A stretch of DNA of 48,731 nucleotides from Opitutus sp. GAS368 (GCA_945903545.1 CAMDOO010000016.1:1-48731), one strand, 5' to 3'; shown: positions 25,207 through 34,370, numbered from the stretch's first letter. Notes: generated by a model not told the origin, from the letters alone. Program-made: numbers and translations.

Positions 25207-26367
25207 ATGGACAGCCCGAACCACGAATTTTTCATGCGACGCGCCCTGGAACTGGCGCGGCAGGCGTGGGGTGCCACGCATCCCAATCCCATGGTGGGCG
25301 CGGTGCTGGTCGAGGATGGGCGCATCGTGGGCGAGGGTTTCCATGCCGAGGATGGCGGGCCGCATGCCGAGCGGCTGGCCCTGCTGGCCCGGGGCAAGCC
25401 GCCCCGGCCGGGGGCCACGCTCTACGTGACACTCGAGCCCTGCTCGACGGCGGGGCGCACCGGGGCCTGCACCGCGGCGATCATCGCGGCGGGGGTGAAG
25501 CAAGTCGTGGTCGGCGCGGTCGATCCGAACCCGGCCCATGCCGGGAAGGGTCTGGAGGTGCTGCGGGCCTCCGGGGTGGACGTGGTGGCGGGCGTCCTTG
25601 CGCAGGAGTGCACCGACCTCAACCTGATCTTCAACCATTGGATCACGCGGGAGGAACCGCTGTTCGCGGCCAAGGCCGCCGTGACGCTCGACGGCAAGAT
25701 CGCCACGCGCACGGGCGAGTCGCGCTGGATCACCAACGAGGCCTCGCGCGCCGATGTCCACCGCTGGCGCCGGCTATTCCCGGGCATCGCGGTCGGCGCG
25801 ATGACGGTGCTGAAGGACAACCCGAAGCTGACCGCGCGGACGGGCGGGACCGAGTGGTGCCCCTGGCGCTTCGTGTTCGACGGCCTGCTCCGCACCGTGG
25901 TCGAGAAGAACCTGCCGGGCGTCTACACCGACGCGTTCCGCGAGCGGACGATCGTGGTCACCACCTCGCACGGCGGCATGGGCTATGTGCGGAAGCTGCG
26001 CGACATGGGCATCAAGGTCTGGATCTTCGACTCCGGCACACAACGGGTGCCGTTTGCCGATTTCCGACGGCGCTGTGCGGCCGAGCGGATCAATGGCGTC
26101 TATTTCGAGGGCGGGTCCCAGCTGGTCAGCGAGGTGCTGCGCGCGCGCCAGCTCGACTACCTCATGGTCTACCGGGCCCCGATCCTGTTCGCGGACGAGA
26201 AAGGCCGGAGCATCTTCGGCGGAATGCGTCCGGACCGGCTCGACCAGGCGGTGCGCCTGGGCGACGTCCGCCACGAAACCTTCGGCGACGATGAACTGAT
26301 GCGCGGCCGGGTGATTTACCCGGAGAAGCTCGTGATCGACGAGACGGCCTTCGGCGGCCGGGCCTGA
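25207..26367 (+). CDS. ribD: Bifunctional riboflavin deaminase/reductase RibD
   Basis: RibD, 386 residues, performs the deamination and reduction steps that follow GTP cyclohydrolase II in riboflavin synthesis. The N-terminal deaminase has zinc ligands His53 with Glu55 (PHAE), Cys79 and Cys88 (LEPCSTAGRTGAC). The reductase domain starts near 150 with AAVTLDGKIATRTGESRWI, and carries GVYFEGGSQLVSEVL near 300. Both active sites look intact. Other rib genes are not in the window. rdgB starts 13 bp after its stop, so the two are likely co-transcribed. Confidence 0.95.
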   Translation: MDSPNHEFFMRRALELARQAWGATHPNPMVGAVLVEDGRIVGEGFHAEDGGPHAERLALLARGKPPRPGATLYVTLEPCSTAGRTGACTAAIIAAGVKQVVVGAVDPNPAHAGKGLEVLRASGVDVVAGVLAQECTDLNLIFNHWITREEPLFAAKAAVTLDGKIATRTGESRWITNEASRADVHRWRRLFPGIAVGAMTVLKDNPKLTARTGGTEWCPWRFVFDGLLRTVVEKNLPGVYTDAFRERTIVVTTSHGGMGYVRKLRDMGIKVWIFDSGTQRVPFADFRRRCAAERINGVYFEGGSQLVSEVLRARQLDYLMVYRAPILFADEKGRSIFGGMRPDRLDQAVRLGDVRHETFGDDELMRGRVIYPEKLVIDETAFGGRA

Positions 26368-26380
26368 CGTGGGTGTGCCG

Positions 26381-26986
26381 ATGAAGCTGCACTTGGCCTC
26401 GGGCAACGCCCACAAGGCGGAGGAATTCCGCGCGCTGGTGGCCGGCTCCGGGCTGCCGGTGGCCATCGTCTCCGCGCGGGAGGCCGGCGGCATGCCCCCG
26501 GTGGCGGAGGACACCGGCACCTTCGCGGGCAATGCGCGGCAGAAGGCGCAGGCCCTGCGCGCCCGCCTGCCCGCGGGTTCCTGGGTGGTGGCGGACGACA
26601 GCGGCCTGTGCGTCGCAGCGCTCGGGGGCGCCCCCGGGGTGGAGTCGGCCTACTTTGCCGGACCGGCGGGCGACGGAGCGGCGAACCTGGCGAAGCTGGT
26701 GCGGGAGCTGGCGGGCGTGCCGGACGAGCGGCGCGCGGGGCATTTTGTCTGCGTGCTACTGCTCGCCGGGCCGGACGGCCAGGAGTTCATCTTCGAGGGG
26801 CGTTGCGACGGCCGCCTGCGGCACGAGCCGCGGGGCGGGGCGGGTTTCGGCTACGATCCGCTCTTCGTGCCGGAAGGCGAGGGGCTGACCTTCGCCGAGC
26901 TGGGGGAGGCGGTGAAGAACCGCCTCAGCCACCGGGCCCGGGCGTGGGAAAAGCTCGCGGAGTGGCTCAGGGCGGCGACCGGTTAA
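26381..26986 (+). CDS. rdgB: XTP/dITP diphosphatase (RdgB/HAM1)
   Basis: A 201-residue house-cleaning nucleotide pyrophosphatase that hydrolyses ITP, dITP and XTP. Signature blocks are LASGNAHKAEEF at the start, VVADDSGLCVAALGGAPGVESAYFAG, GFGYDPLFVPEGEGLTFAEL and NRLSHRARA at the end. ATG 26381 (MKLHLASGN) is preferred over the GTG at 26369, which adds four residues. Its stop TAA overlaps the stop of the convergent pseudopilin gene within TTAA at 26983-26986. Confidence 0.94.
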   Translation: MKLHLASGNAHKAEEFRALVAGSGLPVAIVSAREAGGMPPVAEDTGTFAGNARQKAQALRARLPAGSWVVADDSGLCVAALGGAPGVESAYFAGPAGDGAANLAKLVRELAGVPDERRAGHFVCVLLLAGPDGQEFIFEGRCDGRLRHEPRGGAGFGYDPLFVPEGEGLTFAELGEAVKNRLSHRARAWEKLAEWLRAATG

Positions 26987-28395
26987 AAGTTCAGCACGGA
27001 CGCGTAGGCGGCGCGCTCCGTGGCGGACTGGAGTTCCCGCCACTTGGCAACTGCGACTCCCGAGGAGCCGCCGAGGTTCGCCAGCTGCTCGTCGTAGTGG
27101 AAGACGGAGTTCGAATCCATCTGGATGGTGTTGGCGATGACGGACCCGAAGAGGCTGCAGTTGCTGTCGATCTGGAAGCTCATGTTGGGGGCGTAGATCG
27201 GGCCGTACCAGTTCACGTTGCTGCTCAGGGTGAAGGTCTGGCTAGTGGGATTGGTCCCGTAGGTCAGGAAACGGTTCGGCTGGCCGCCGGCATTGAGGTC
27301 GTTGTTGCTGTCCAGCGAGATGTTGCCGTTGGTGTACAGCTCGAGCGTTGACGTGGTGCCGCTGAAGATGACGTCGGCGTTGCTGCTCGTGTGGATGGCC
27401 GTGACGCCGGAGTGATTCTCGAGCACCCAGACGACCGGGCCGTTGATCGTCAGGTTCTTGTTGCTGTCCATGTTGATCGCCGACCCGGAACCGAAGACGA
27501 AATAGTATTTCCCGTCGGCCGTGTTCAGCTGGTCGGTGCTGCCGTTCGGAAAGGTCCGGGGGGTCGTCACGGAGGAAGTGATGTAGTTGACCACCGTGGG
27601 GGAGGGCACGGTGATGGCCGGAAAGGTGTAGGAGAAGTCCCGGCGGATCCGGCTGGGGTCGACCTTCGGGTTGGACGGGCTGGTGGAACTGTAGATGCGG
27701 ACGTTGCCGCTGGTGCTGACCGTGCCGCCGCCGGTGTTGGCGGTGCCGTAGATCTCGGCGTTGGAGGCCATGGTGATGGCGCCATTGGTCGCGCTGACCA
27801 CCCCCACGTTGCCGTTGTCGCGCTTCACGCCCGTCGAGTAAGCGACCGCGGCGGTGGCGCTGTTGTTGTCGGGGTCCGAGTTCCAACTGTCCGAGCGCGC
27901 ATTGCTGTTCATCCGCACCGTGCTGCGGGCGACCATCCCAATGCCGAAGAGGCCCCGGCTGCGCAGCGTGACCTCGACGAACTTGCTGAGGGCGGGGCCA
28001 TCCGGGGGCGTGATCGTGGACTTCGCGACGATCAGGGGCGTGCCGCCGGTGTTGGTGTAGTAGTTGACGTAGACCCGCACGACGCCGGTGGCATTCGGGC
28101 TGGGAGTGAAGCCGGTAAAGGTCCGCGTGGCGGTCGTGCCCGACAGCGTCCAGCCGCTCCAGGCCGTGGCCGAGGCGACCCCGGTCGACTGGGTGTAGAA
28201 GGCGGCCATCGCCCGCTCGATGCCGACTTCCGCCAGGTCCACATTGCTGAGGCTGAGGAAGGAACGATTAGCTCCCTTCAGCGCCGTCGCGGCCATCTGG
28301 TAGTAGCTGACGAGCGAGATGCTGATCAGGGCGGAGAGGATGAGCGCCACGATCAGGACGGAACCGCGGTTGCGCGGGGAGGGGCGGGGTTTCAT
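26983..28395 (-). CDS. PilX-like minor pilus assembly protein
   Basis: A 470-residue protein starting at ATG 28395. It has a basic start (MKPRPSPRNRGSVLIVALIL) and one N-terminal hydrophobic helix followed by a pilin-like QMAATALKGANRSF segment, as in PilX and other large minor pilins without a classic prepilin peptidase motif. The rest is Asn/Ser/Thr-rich with repeated MxSNAxI, SxNxxxxxG and MDSNxxL-type beta-helix-like units (about 150-450), suggesting a surface beta-solenoid or passenger. It is the last gene of the pseudopilin cluster, 4 bp after the PilW-like gene. Confidence 0.8.
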   Translation of the reverse strand: MKPRPSPRNRGSVLIVALILSALISISLVSYYQMAATALKGANRSFLSLSNVDLAEVGIERAMAAFYTQSTGVASATAWSGWTLSGTTATRTFTGFTPSPNATGVVRVYVNYYTNTGGTPLIVAKSTITPPDGPALSKFVEVTLRSRGLFGIGMVARSTVRMNSNARSDSWNSDPDNNSATAAVAYSTGVKRDNGNVGVVSATNGAITMASNAEIYGTANTGGGTVSTSGNVRIYSSTSPSNPKVDPSRIRRDFSYTFPAITVPSPTVVNYITSSVTTPRTFPNGSTDQLNTADGKYYFVFGSGSAINMDSNKNLTINGPVVWVLENHSGVTAIHTSSNADVIFSGTTSTLELYTNGNISLDSNNDLNAGGQPNRFLTYGTNPTSQTFTLSSNVNWYGPIYAPNMSFQIDSNCSLFGSVIANTIQMDSNSVFHYDEQLANLGGSSGVAVAKWRELQSATERAAYASVLNF

Positions 28396-28399
28396 GGGT

Positions 28400-28981
28400 T
28401 CAAAGCGACAGTTTGTTTCGCAAAACAAACGAGGCGGAGATGGTGGTGTCAGTGGCGGCGGGCACGGTGCTGCTGCTGGAACTGATGGTGGTGGTCAGCT
28501 GAATCCGTTTGGTTTCGGCATCGGTCGTGGCCGTGACGTTGAGGCGATCAAAGCGGGAGAACGTCAGGCTGGTGACGTTGGCGATGTACCGGGTGCTGGT
28601 GGCGGTGGAACTCGCCGTGCCGGGCATCCGATAGAAATAATGGAAGGTGGTGCTGTTGGGGGTGGTGCCCCAGGCATAGGTGACCTGATTCGCATTGGAC
28701 GTGTAGTTGTCGGGCACGGTCAGCGTGATCGACGAGTTGCTGTTCCAGGTAATGCCACTTGCCATGCGGAGGTCCTGCGACAGGTCCTCGAGGGCGCGGC
28801 GGGTCTGGGCATCCATCGTGGTGTAGGCGGAGAGATTGGCTCCGCTGCGGCCCAGGAACAGAAAAGTCGAGAGCACGCCGATCAGCACGAACGAGCCGAT
28901 CGTGCCCCCGATCATCATCTCGACGAGGGTGAAGCCGGGCAGCCTTTTCCGGCCGCTAGGAACCATTGTAGATATAGTCAT
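28400..28981 (-). CDS. Pseudopilin (PilW/GspJ-like)
   Basis: A 193-residue type IV pilin-like protein. The prepilin site is G-FTLVEMMIG around residues 16-25, with Phe after the cleavage glycine and Glu at +5, which is needed for pilin docking. A transmembrane helix follows (25-45), then a Ser/Thr-rich globular part with RRALEDLSQDLRMASGITW, common in PilW and GspJ. It overlaps the upstream pilin gene by 26 bp, indicating translational coupling. Confidence 0.88.
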   Translation of the reverse strand: MTISTMVPSGRKRLPGFTLVEMMIGGTIGSFVLIGVLSTFLFLGRSGANLSAYTTMDAQTRRALEDLSQDLRMASGITWNSNSSITLTVPDNYTSNANQVTYAWGTTPNSTTFHYFYRMPGTASSTATSTRYIANVTSLTFSRFDRLNVTATTDAETKRIQLTTTISSSSSTVPAATDTTISASFVLRNKLSL

Positions 28982-29486
28982 GGAGCCCGTACCTCGCGTA
29001 GTAGGTCGTCATGCTGCGGGAAATGCTGCGGCCGTCGTAGCCGGCCCACGTGATCGTGAGCGTGATCTGGCGGATATCGGTGGCGGGGGTCGCCACCGAC
29101 CGGGTCAGGGCGAAGCGCGTGGCGACCGTGCTGCTGCCGGAAAAGATACTGTCGAGGGAGAGGGTCGTCGCGGTTTCCGGATAGGCGCTGACGGTGGCCC
29201 AATCGAGCATCCGGTACTGCTCCATCTGGCTGGTCATGATCTGGCCCGCGGTGGTGATGTTGCGGGCGGTGTCGAGCATCGCGAAACCGCGTTGGATGAC
29301 CAGGATCGAGGTGGAGATTCCCATCGCCATGATCATGGAGGCGATGCCGACCTCCAGGATGGTGAAACCGCGCCGGCTGTGATGCCGGATCCGATCCGTG
29401 AACGTTCCGGTTGACGCCTTCCCGGGTTGGACCGACGGGGGAAGGTCTGGCGGGTGATGGGCTTCGATTTCGAGCGGGCAATTCAT
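28956..29486 (-). CDS. Pseudopilin (PilV/GspI-like)
   Basis: A 176-residue pilin-like protein. The prepilin motif is RRG-FTILEVGIASMIMA with Glu at +5. Starting at ATG 29486 (MNCPLEIEAHHPPDLPP) the leader is unusually long, about 39 residues; no nearer ATG, GTG or TTG in a better position was found. Downstream the part GFAMLDTARNITTAGQIMTSQMEQYRM resembles PilV. It shares 26 bp with the next pilin gene. Confidence 0.82.
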   Translation of the reverse strand: MNCPLEIEAHHPPDLPPSVQPGKASTGTFTDRIRHHSRRGFTILEVGIASMIMAMGISTSILVIQRGFAMLDTARNITTAGQIMTSQMEQYRMLDWATVSAYPETATTLSLDSIFSGSSTVATRFALTRSVATPATDIRQITLTITWAGYDGRSISRSMTTYYARYGLHDYIYNGS

Positions 29487-29559
29487 CAGCGGGGTGGGGT
29501 GTGCCAAACCGCTGAAGCTAACAGGAATGATTCGTTGCACCCAGTGCGCCATGGTCCCC

Positions 29560-29610
29560 AATCCGGCCCTAGGGAGAGGGGCCTGAACAGGCCTAGTGCC
29601 TTCAGGCTCC
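29560..29610. repeat. GGCCTAG palindrome cluster between pseudopilin genes
   Basis: Within the 239-bp gap separating the first and second pilin genes are GGCCCTAGGG and GGGCCTGAACAGGCCTAG, giving small hairpins near 29565-29595. The 10-mer ACAGGCCTAGT recurs upstream of the cluster at 30582-30592, next to a TATAGGCCT complement. Nothing coding is seen in the gap. Confidence 0.4.
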
Positions 29611-29725
29611 CCGGTGCATCAGGGGAGCGGCGCGTTCACGAGGCCGGCCGGCCGCAACGCGCCCAGCGGACTTCAGCCGGGATCCGGCTGGGCCGGGGAC
29701 TGGCCCAGCGGCAGGAGCCGATCCG

Positions 29726-30540
29726 TCAGAGCGCGGCGACCTTCGCGGCGTAGGCGGCGGCGTTCAGGATGTAGCTAAAGTCGACGCGCCGGTAGGAGAT
29801 CACCTGCGGGCAGATTGGCGGGTACTTGCCGTTGGCGAACGTCTGGTCGAAGCCCCATCGCCGGATCGGCGGCTGGTAATAGGAGATGGACCAGTCGGCG
29901 GTCTGGATGCGCGAGCTGAACATGGAGACCAAGGAGCCGCGGATGGCGACGGTGTTGGCTCCCCAGTTCTCAAGGAAGCGGGGCAGGTTGTGCACGCCGC
30001 CGCTGAAGATCTGGGTGCCCGACGCGGTGGGTGAGGTGGTGGTGGTCCCGGTGATGAGCGCGGCGGCGACCTCGGTGCTGCCGGAGGCCGAGGGAGCGGC
30101 GGTGGTGAAGCTGCCCCGGGCCGAACTGGCCACGTTGGCGGCCGGCGCGAGCTTCGTGCCGGAGCCGGTGCCGAAATAGTTCGGCGAGAGGATGGTCACG
30201 GCATCGGCCGCAATGGCCGAGGGCGCCTGGATGCTGGCGGTGATGGCGGTGCCCGGCGAATCATCGGGATAGAGGGCGGAGTTGTCCTGGGATCCGTGGC
30301 GTCGGCGTTGATGAAATTCTGCAGGGGGATGTTCTTCAGCTGCTCGATGTAACCCTGCACAATCGTGACGGCGCAGTTCTGGGACACGCTGGCCGCGGCG
30401 AGGCGTCGGGTCTGGACGAAGGACGCGAGGACGGCCGTCATGATCACGGTCATCAGCCCCATCGCGATGAGGACCTCGAAGAGGGAGAACGCGGCCGTGC
30501 GGCGCGGAAATGGCGGGGAATGGGGACTGGTGGGACGCAT
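29726..30540 (-). pseudogene. Frameshifted pseudopilin gene (first of cluster)
   Basis: Two reading frames make one pilin. The first, from ATG 30540, has the prepilin segment AFSLFEVLIAMGLMTVIMTA (Phe-Ser-Leu-Phe-Glu) and runs through IEQLKNIPLQNFINADATDP. At the GGG run 30289-30291 (CCC on minus) the pilin-like sequence moves to another frame, continuing QDNSALYPDDSPGTAITASI to a stop at 29726. One C missing from that run restores a single frame (ADATDPQDNSALYPDD), giving about 271 residues. It may be a real loss-of-function mutation, phase variation at a short homopolymer, or a sequencing error. The leader has no ordinary Gly before Phe (TAA|FSLFE), so processing may be atypical. Confidence 0.78.
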
Positions 30541-30693
30541 GGCGGTTCGATTTCACAAAACGCTAGCAGTAATAGTCGGACAGGCCTAGTCTTATATAGG
30601 CCTGAGTTAGCCCCTATCTCGATAGGTCCTAACGGATCTATTGCCGCAGGCGCAGGGATAGACCGGCGCCGTCCTGCCACCCGAGCCCCGTAG

Positions 30694-32277
30694 TTAAAGG
30701 ACGGGCGTCTGGGCCGCCGCGAGGCTTTCGGGCGGTACGTGCAGGAGGATGGTGGTGCCGCGGCCGGGGGCGGACTGGATTTGCAGCTTGGCCCCGAGCT
30801 CACGCGCGCGGGCGGCCAGGTTCCGCTGGCCCTGCCGGCCTTCCGGGACCCCGGCCGGGTCGAATCCCACGCCGTCGTCGGCCACCTCGAGCCGGATGCC
30901 GCCGCCCTCGGCTTGCAGCGACACGCGGAGCGTCTTTGCGCGGGAATGGCGCAGGACGTTGCTGATTGCCTCACTCGCAAAAAACATCAGGTGGCTGCGT
31001 TGCCGCGGATCGAGGCGGTCGGCGAGGGCATCGTCGATCGCCACCTCGGTGTGCAGCTTCGGGTCGACCGGCTCGAGGAGGGCGCGGAAGACGGCGGACA
31101 TCCGCCGGTTGGCGGCCGGCTCCGGCTCAAGGCGGTGGATGAAGGTGCGGAGCTCACCGATCACCTCGTTCACGACCACGAGCGACTGGCCGAGCATTTT
31201 GTCCGCCGCCGCGGGATCGGTGCGCAGCAGTCCCCGGGCCGAGGCCATGTTCATGCCGAAGGAGTAGATCTTCTGGATCGCGCCATCGTGCAGGTCGCGG
31301 CCGAGCCGCACCCTTTCATCCAGCGCCTCGCGCAGGAGCAGCCGCTGGTCCTGTGACTCCCCGACCAGCAGGGCGAGCAGGCCGATCTCATCGCGCTTGG
31401 TCTGCAGAGGTACCAGAATATGGTCGTCATCGCGCGCGATGCTTTCGCGGAGCAGGTTGAGTGGTTCCAGCACCCAGCGACGGAGGCAGGCCCAGAAGGC
31501 CAGCAGCGCGATGAAGCCGATGATCGCAATGGCGATCAGTTCGTAGGAGTCCTGGGTCTCGATCTGATCCAATTCCGGGGGCATGAACTGCAGGCCCAGC
31601 CAGGCCACCGGAGTCCCGTTGGGACCGTTGAGGGGAAAGGTCGCGAGGTCGTCGGGCAGGGAGGCGCGGTCCGGCACCGGGCCGAGCATCAGGGTGCCTT
31701 GGGTGATCGGCTCCAGGGCGGTGAGCCGCGCCCGGTCCCATTCCTTCGCGATCAGGAGGTGACCGACGGGGGGCTTGGCGCGCTCGCTGTCGTCGGAGGG
31801 CACGATGGCCGCGCCGTGAACCTCGTAGACCTTGCCGCCCTTGGTGACGAAGAAATCAAACGTGGGGCGGCGCAGCAGGGACTGGAGCTCCGTGAGTTCG
31901 AGCAGGGGGGAGTTGGCTTCCCCCTTGTCCGGCCAGCAGGCGTTGTAGAGCACCGTGCCGGCGGGGCTGAGCACCCACGCGCAGGTGATCTTGAAATCCT
32001 CGATTGAGTCGTCGATGTTCACCTCGGCCCACTTGGGGTTCGGTTTGGCGACAAACTCCACCATCTCGTCCCTCTGCGAGTAGTCGTCGGCAAAGTGGCG
32101 CCCGGCCTCGGTCTCCCGCTTGACCAGTTCCCGGAGCAGCGTCTCGCGTTCCTTGGTCTCGGATTTGGCGACCTCGCTCTGATGGGTTTTCTGCCAGCGG
32201 TCGATGCCGTAGATGGAAAGCAGCAGCCCCCCGAACAGGACGAGGAAGAGCAAAGAGAATCGGAGCCGCAGGTTCAC
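30694..32277 (-). CDS. Membrane sensor histidine kinase (NarX/DesK-type)
   Basis: A 527-residue sensor kinase. TM1 is at 7-24, a large extracytoplasmic CHASE-like domain at 30-240, TM2 at 245-265, and a HAMP-like region follows. The HisKA_3 dimerisation block has the phosphorylatable His330 in RDLHDGAIQ. The HATPase_c domain has SHLMFFASEAISNVLRHSRA and DDGVGFDPAG. It is encoded 88 bp after the response regulator gene and should phosphorylate that NarL-type regulator. It lies just downstream of the pseudopilin cluster start (minus strand), suggesting a link that is only positional. Confidence 0.92.
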   Translation of the reverse strand: MNLRLRFSLLFLVLFGGLLLSIYGIDRWQKTHQSEVAKSETKERETLLRELVKRETEAGRHFADDYSQRDEMVEFVAKPNPKWAEVNIDDSIEDFKITCAWVLSPAGTVLYNACWPDKGEANSPLLELTELQSLLRRPTFDFFVTKGGKVYEVHGAAIVPSDDSERAKPPVGHLLIAKEWDRARLTALEPITQGTLMLGPVPDRASLPDDLATFPLNGPNGTPVAWLGLQFMPPELDQIETQDSYELIAIAIIGFIALLAFWACLRRWVLEPLNLLRESIARDDDHILVPLQTKRDEIGLLALLVGESQDQRLLLREALDERVRLGRDLHDGAIQKIYSFGMNMASARGLLRTDPAAADKMLGQSLVVVNEVIGELRTFIHRLEPEPAANRRMSAVFRALLEPVDPKLHTEVAIDDALADRLDPRQRSHLMFFASEAISNVLRHSRAKTLRVSLQAEGGGIRLEVADDGVGFDPAGVPEGRQGQRNLAARARELGAKLQIQSAPGRGTTILLHVPPESLAAAQTPVL

Positions 32278-32365
32278 TTCCCGGAGACTGGGCGCGATCG
32301 GCGCGGACGCGAAAAAAAACCACTAGGCCCGAACGCACGGGGTGGAGGGCCGTCGGACGTTGGGG

Positions 32366-33031
32366 TCAGTTGCTGCGCGGCTTGTCCTGCGCGTAAAGCG
32401 CCGCGGCCTGCGCGCGGCGCGAGACGTTCAGCTTGTCGAAGATGTTGCTGAGGTAGTTTTTGACCGTCTTCTCGCTGAGGTGGAGCTCGGAGCCGGCCTC
32501 CTTGTTGGTCCGCCCCTCGGCGATCAGCGCGAGCACCCGTTTTTCCTGCGGCGACAGCGCGGCGAGTGCGGCCCGCTCGTTGTTCGCGCCGCCGGTCCGG
32601 ACCAGCTCGATCACGCGCGCGGTGACCGCTGGGTCGATGATGGACTTGCCGGCGGCCACCTCGCGGATCGCCTGCACGAGGCCCTGGCCGTTGATTTCCT
32701 TCAGCAGATAGCCGTGCACGCCGGCGCGGATCGCCTCCGCGATCAGGGCGTCGTCGGCCACCGAGGTGAGGATCAGGACGCGGGTCGTGGGCGAGGCCAC
32801 TAGGATCTGCCGGCAGGCATCGAAGCCCGTGCCGTCGGGCAGGCGGATGTCGAGCAGCACCACGTCGGCCTTGCCCTTCGCGCAGGCCGGCGCGGCGCCG
32901 GCCACGGTACCGGACTCGCCGACCAGCTCGAGGCCGGGGTCGCCCGCCAGCAGCGCACGCAGGCCCATGCGCACGACTTCGCTGTCGTCGACGATGGCGA
33001 CGCGGATCCGGGGGACGGCGGCGGATTTCAT
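32366..33031 (-). CDS. NarL/FixJ-family response regulator
   Basis: A 221-residue DNA-binding regulator. The receiver domain has acidic pair Asp15-Asp16, phosphoacceptor Asp61 (LLDIRLPDGTGFD), and Lys111 in GYLLKE. The LuxR-type helix-turn-helix is LSPQEKRVLALIAEGRTNKE then HLSEKTVKNYLSNIFDKLNV. It overlaps the upstream kinase by 4 bp (ATGA) and is followed by the second kinase, so it is likely co-expressed with both. Confidence 0.94.
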   Translation of the reverse strand: MKSAAVPRIRVAIVDDSEVVRMGLRALLAGDPGLELVGESGTVAGAAPACAKGKADVVLLDIRLPDGTGFDACRQILVASPTTRVLILTSVADDALIAEAIRAGVHGYLLKEINGQGLVQAIREVAAGKSIIDPAVTARVIELVRTGGANNERAALAALSPQEKRVLALIAEGRTNKEAGSELHLSEKTVKNYLSNIFDKLNVSRRAQAAALYAQDKPRSN

Positions 33032-34272
33032 GTCGGCGGGAGGATGGGGAGCGTGACCAGCAGGCGCGCGCCTTCCGCCGGGCGGCTTTCGAGCCGCAGG
33101 TGGGCGCCGAGTTCGGTGGCGCGGGCGCGCATGTTGCCAAGGCCGTGGCCGCTGCTGCGCCGCGCCGGGTCGAAGCCGGCGCCGTTGTCCTGCACGAGCA
33201 GGCAGACCTCGTGGTCGCTGTGGTGCAGCCGCAGGGTCACGGCGCTCGCCTGACCGTGGCGGAGGCTGTTGCTGACCGCCTCGCGCGCGATCTGGAGGAG
33301 CTCGGCGCTCTGGGCCTCGGTCAGCAGGCCGGTGGCATCCTCGTCAATCCGCAGGTTGAACGCCACCTCACGCCCGGCGCGAAGCTCCTCGATGAGGGCC
33401 GCCACGGCCTGGGTGAAACCGGCGTGCCGCAGGTTCTCGGGGGCCAGACCCGTGATATAGGTGCGCACCTCGCGGATGGTGGCGTTGAGACTGTCGAGAC
33501 ACTGCCCGAGCCGCCGATCGGCCTCGGCCGGATCGGTGCGGGCGAGGTTGCGGGCGGACTCAAGCGTGAGGCCAACCGCGTAGAGCGATTGGATGATGCC
33601 GTCATGCAGGTCGCGCCCGAGGCGGATTTTTTCCTGCAGCGACTGGCCGAGCCGGCGCTGGTTGAGCAGCGCGTCCTCCTCGGCCCGCCGGCGCTCGTCG
33701 CGCTCGCGGTTGAGTTCCTGTCCTTGGGCGACCGAGGTGCGGGCGAGATGTTCAAGGGTGCCGGTTTCGGCGTGGCTCTGGGTGGCGAAGGTCGCGCCGG
33801 TGCCGGCGCGGCTATGACCGAGTAAAACGATGCCGACGAGCAAGGCCGCCACGGCCGGGACAACGACGACGAGTCCGAGGAGGAGGCGTTCGTTGACCAT
33901 GGCCTGGCGCAAGGTGGGGGACATGGAGACGGTCACGTGGGCCGTACCATCCTGGGGCGCAAGCGGCCGCACGGAGTAGTCGAATTCCAGATCGGTCGGG
34001 ACCCGCAACAAGCCGCCCGGGTTGGGCGTCACGACGATTTGCACCCCGAGCAACTTGGCGTGGACGGGCAGGGAGCGGTCGAAACCCGGCGCCTTGGGAT
34101 CGACCGGCAGCGCAGCCAGCAAGTCCGCGAACTGCTGCCGCTTTTCGTCCACCAGTTCCGTCCGGATCTGCGCCGTCTGGCGCTGCAGCCAGCCCCGGGC
34201 GAGCAGGCCCGCCCCGACCAATCCGAGCAGGAGCAGGACCGAGTAGCCGATGAGGCGGGGAAGGGAGTTCAT
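33028..34272 (-). CDS. Membrane sensor histidine kinase (NarX/DesK-type)
   Basis: A 414-residue kinase with TM1 at 8-25, a short periplasmic region (30-128), TM2 at 131-152, a coiled linker (165-215), the HisKA_3 motif with His223 (RDLHDGIIQ), and HATPase_c with LLQIAREAVSNSLRHGQA and DNGAGFDP. Its sensor region is shorter and unrelated to that of the partner kinase. Overlap with the regulator start implies translational coupling. The gene is divergent from metG with 98 bp between starts. Confidence 0.92.
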   Translation of the reverse strand: MNSLPRLIGYSVLLLLGLVGAGLLARGWLQRQTAQIRTELVDEKRQQFADLLAALPVDPKAPGFDRSLPVHAKLLGVQIVVTPNPGGLLRVPTDLEFDYSVRPLAPQDGTAHVTVSMSPTLRQAMVNERLLLGLVVVVPAVAALLVGIVLLGHSRAGTGATFATQSHAETGTLEHLARTSVAQGQELNRERDERRRAEEDALLNQRRLGQSLQEKIRLGRDLHDGIIQSLYAVGLTLESARNLARTDPAEADRRLGQCLDSLNATIREVRTYITGLAPENLRHAGFTQAVAALIEELRAGREVAFNLRIDEDATGLLTEAQSAELLQIAREAVSNSLRHGQASAVTLRLHHSDHEVCLLVQDNGAGFDPARRSSGHGLGNMRARATELGAHLRLESRPAEGARLLVTLPILPPT

Positions 34273-34370
34273 GCCGGCTGGACCATCGGCTGTCAGGCTG
34301 CACGGGTTCGGGTCACCGTCAAAACTTTCGACATTTGCCCCGGGGCACCTTTCGCTGGCCGGCCCTGACC

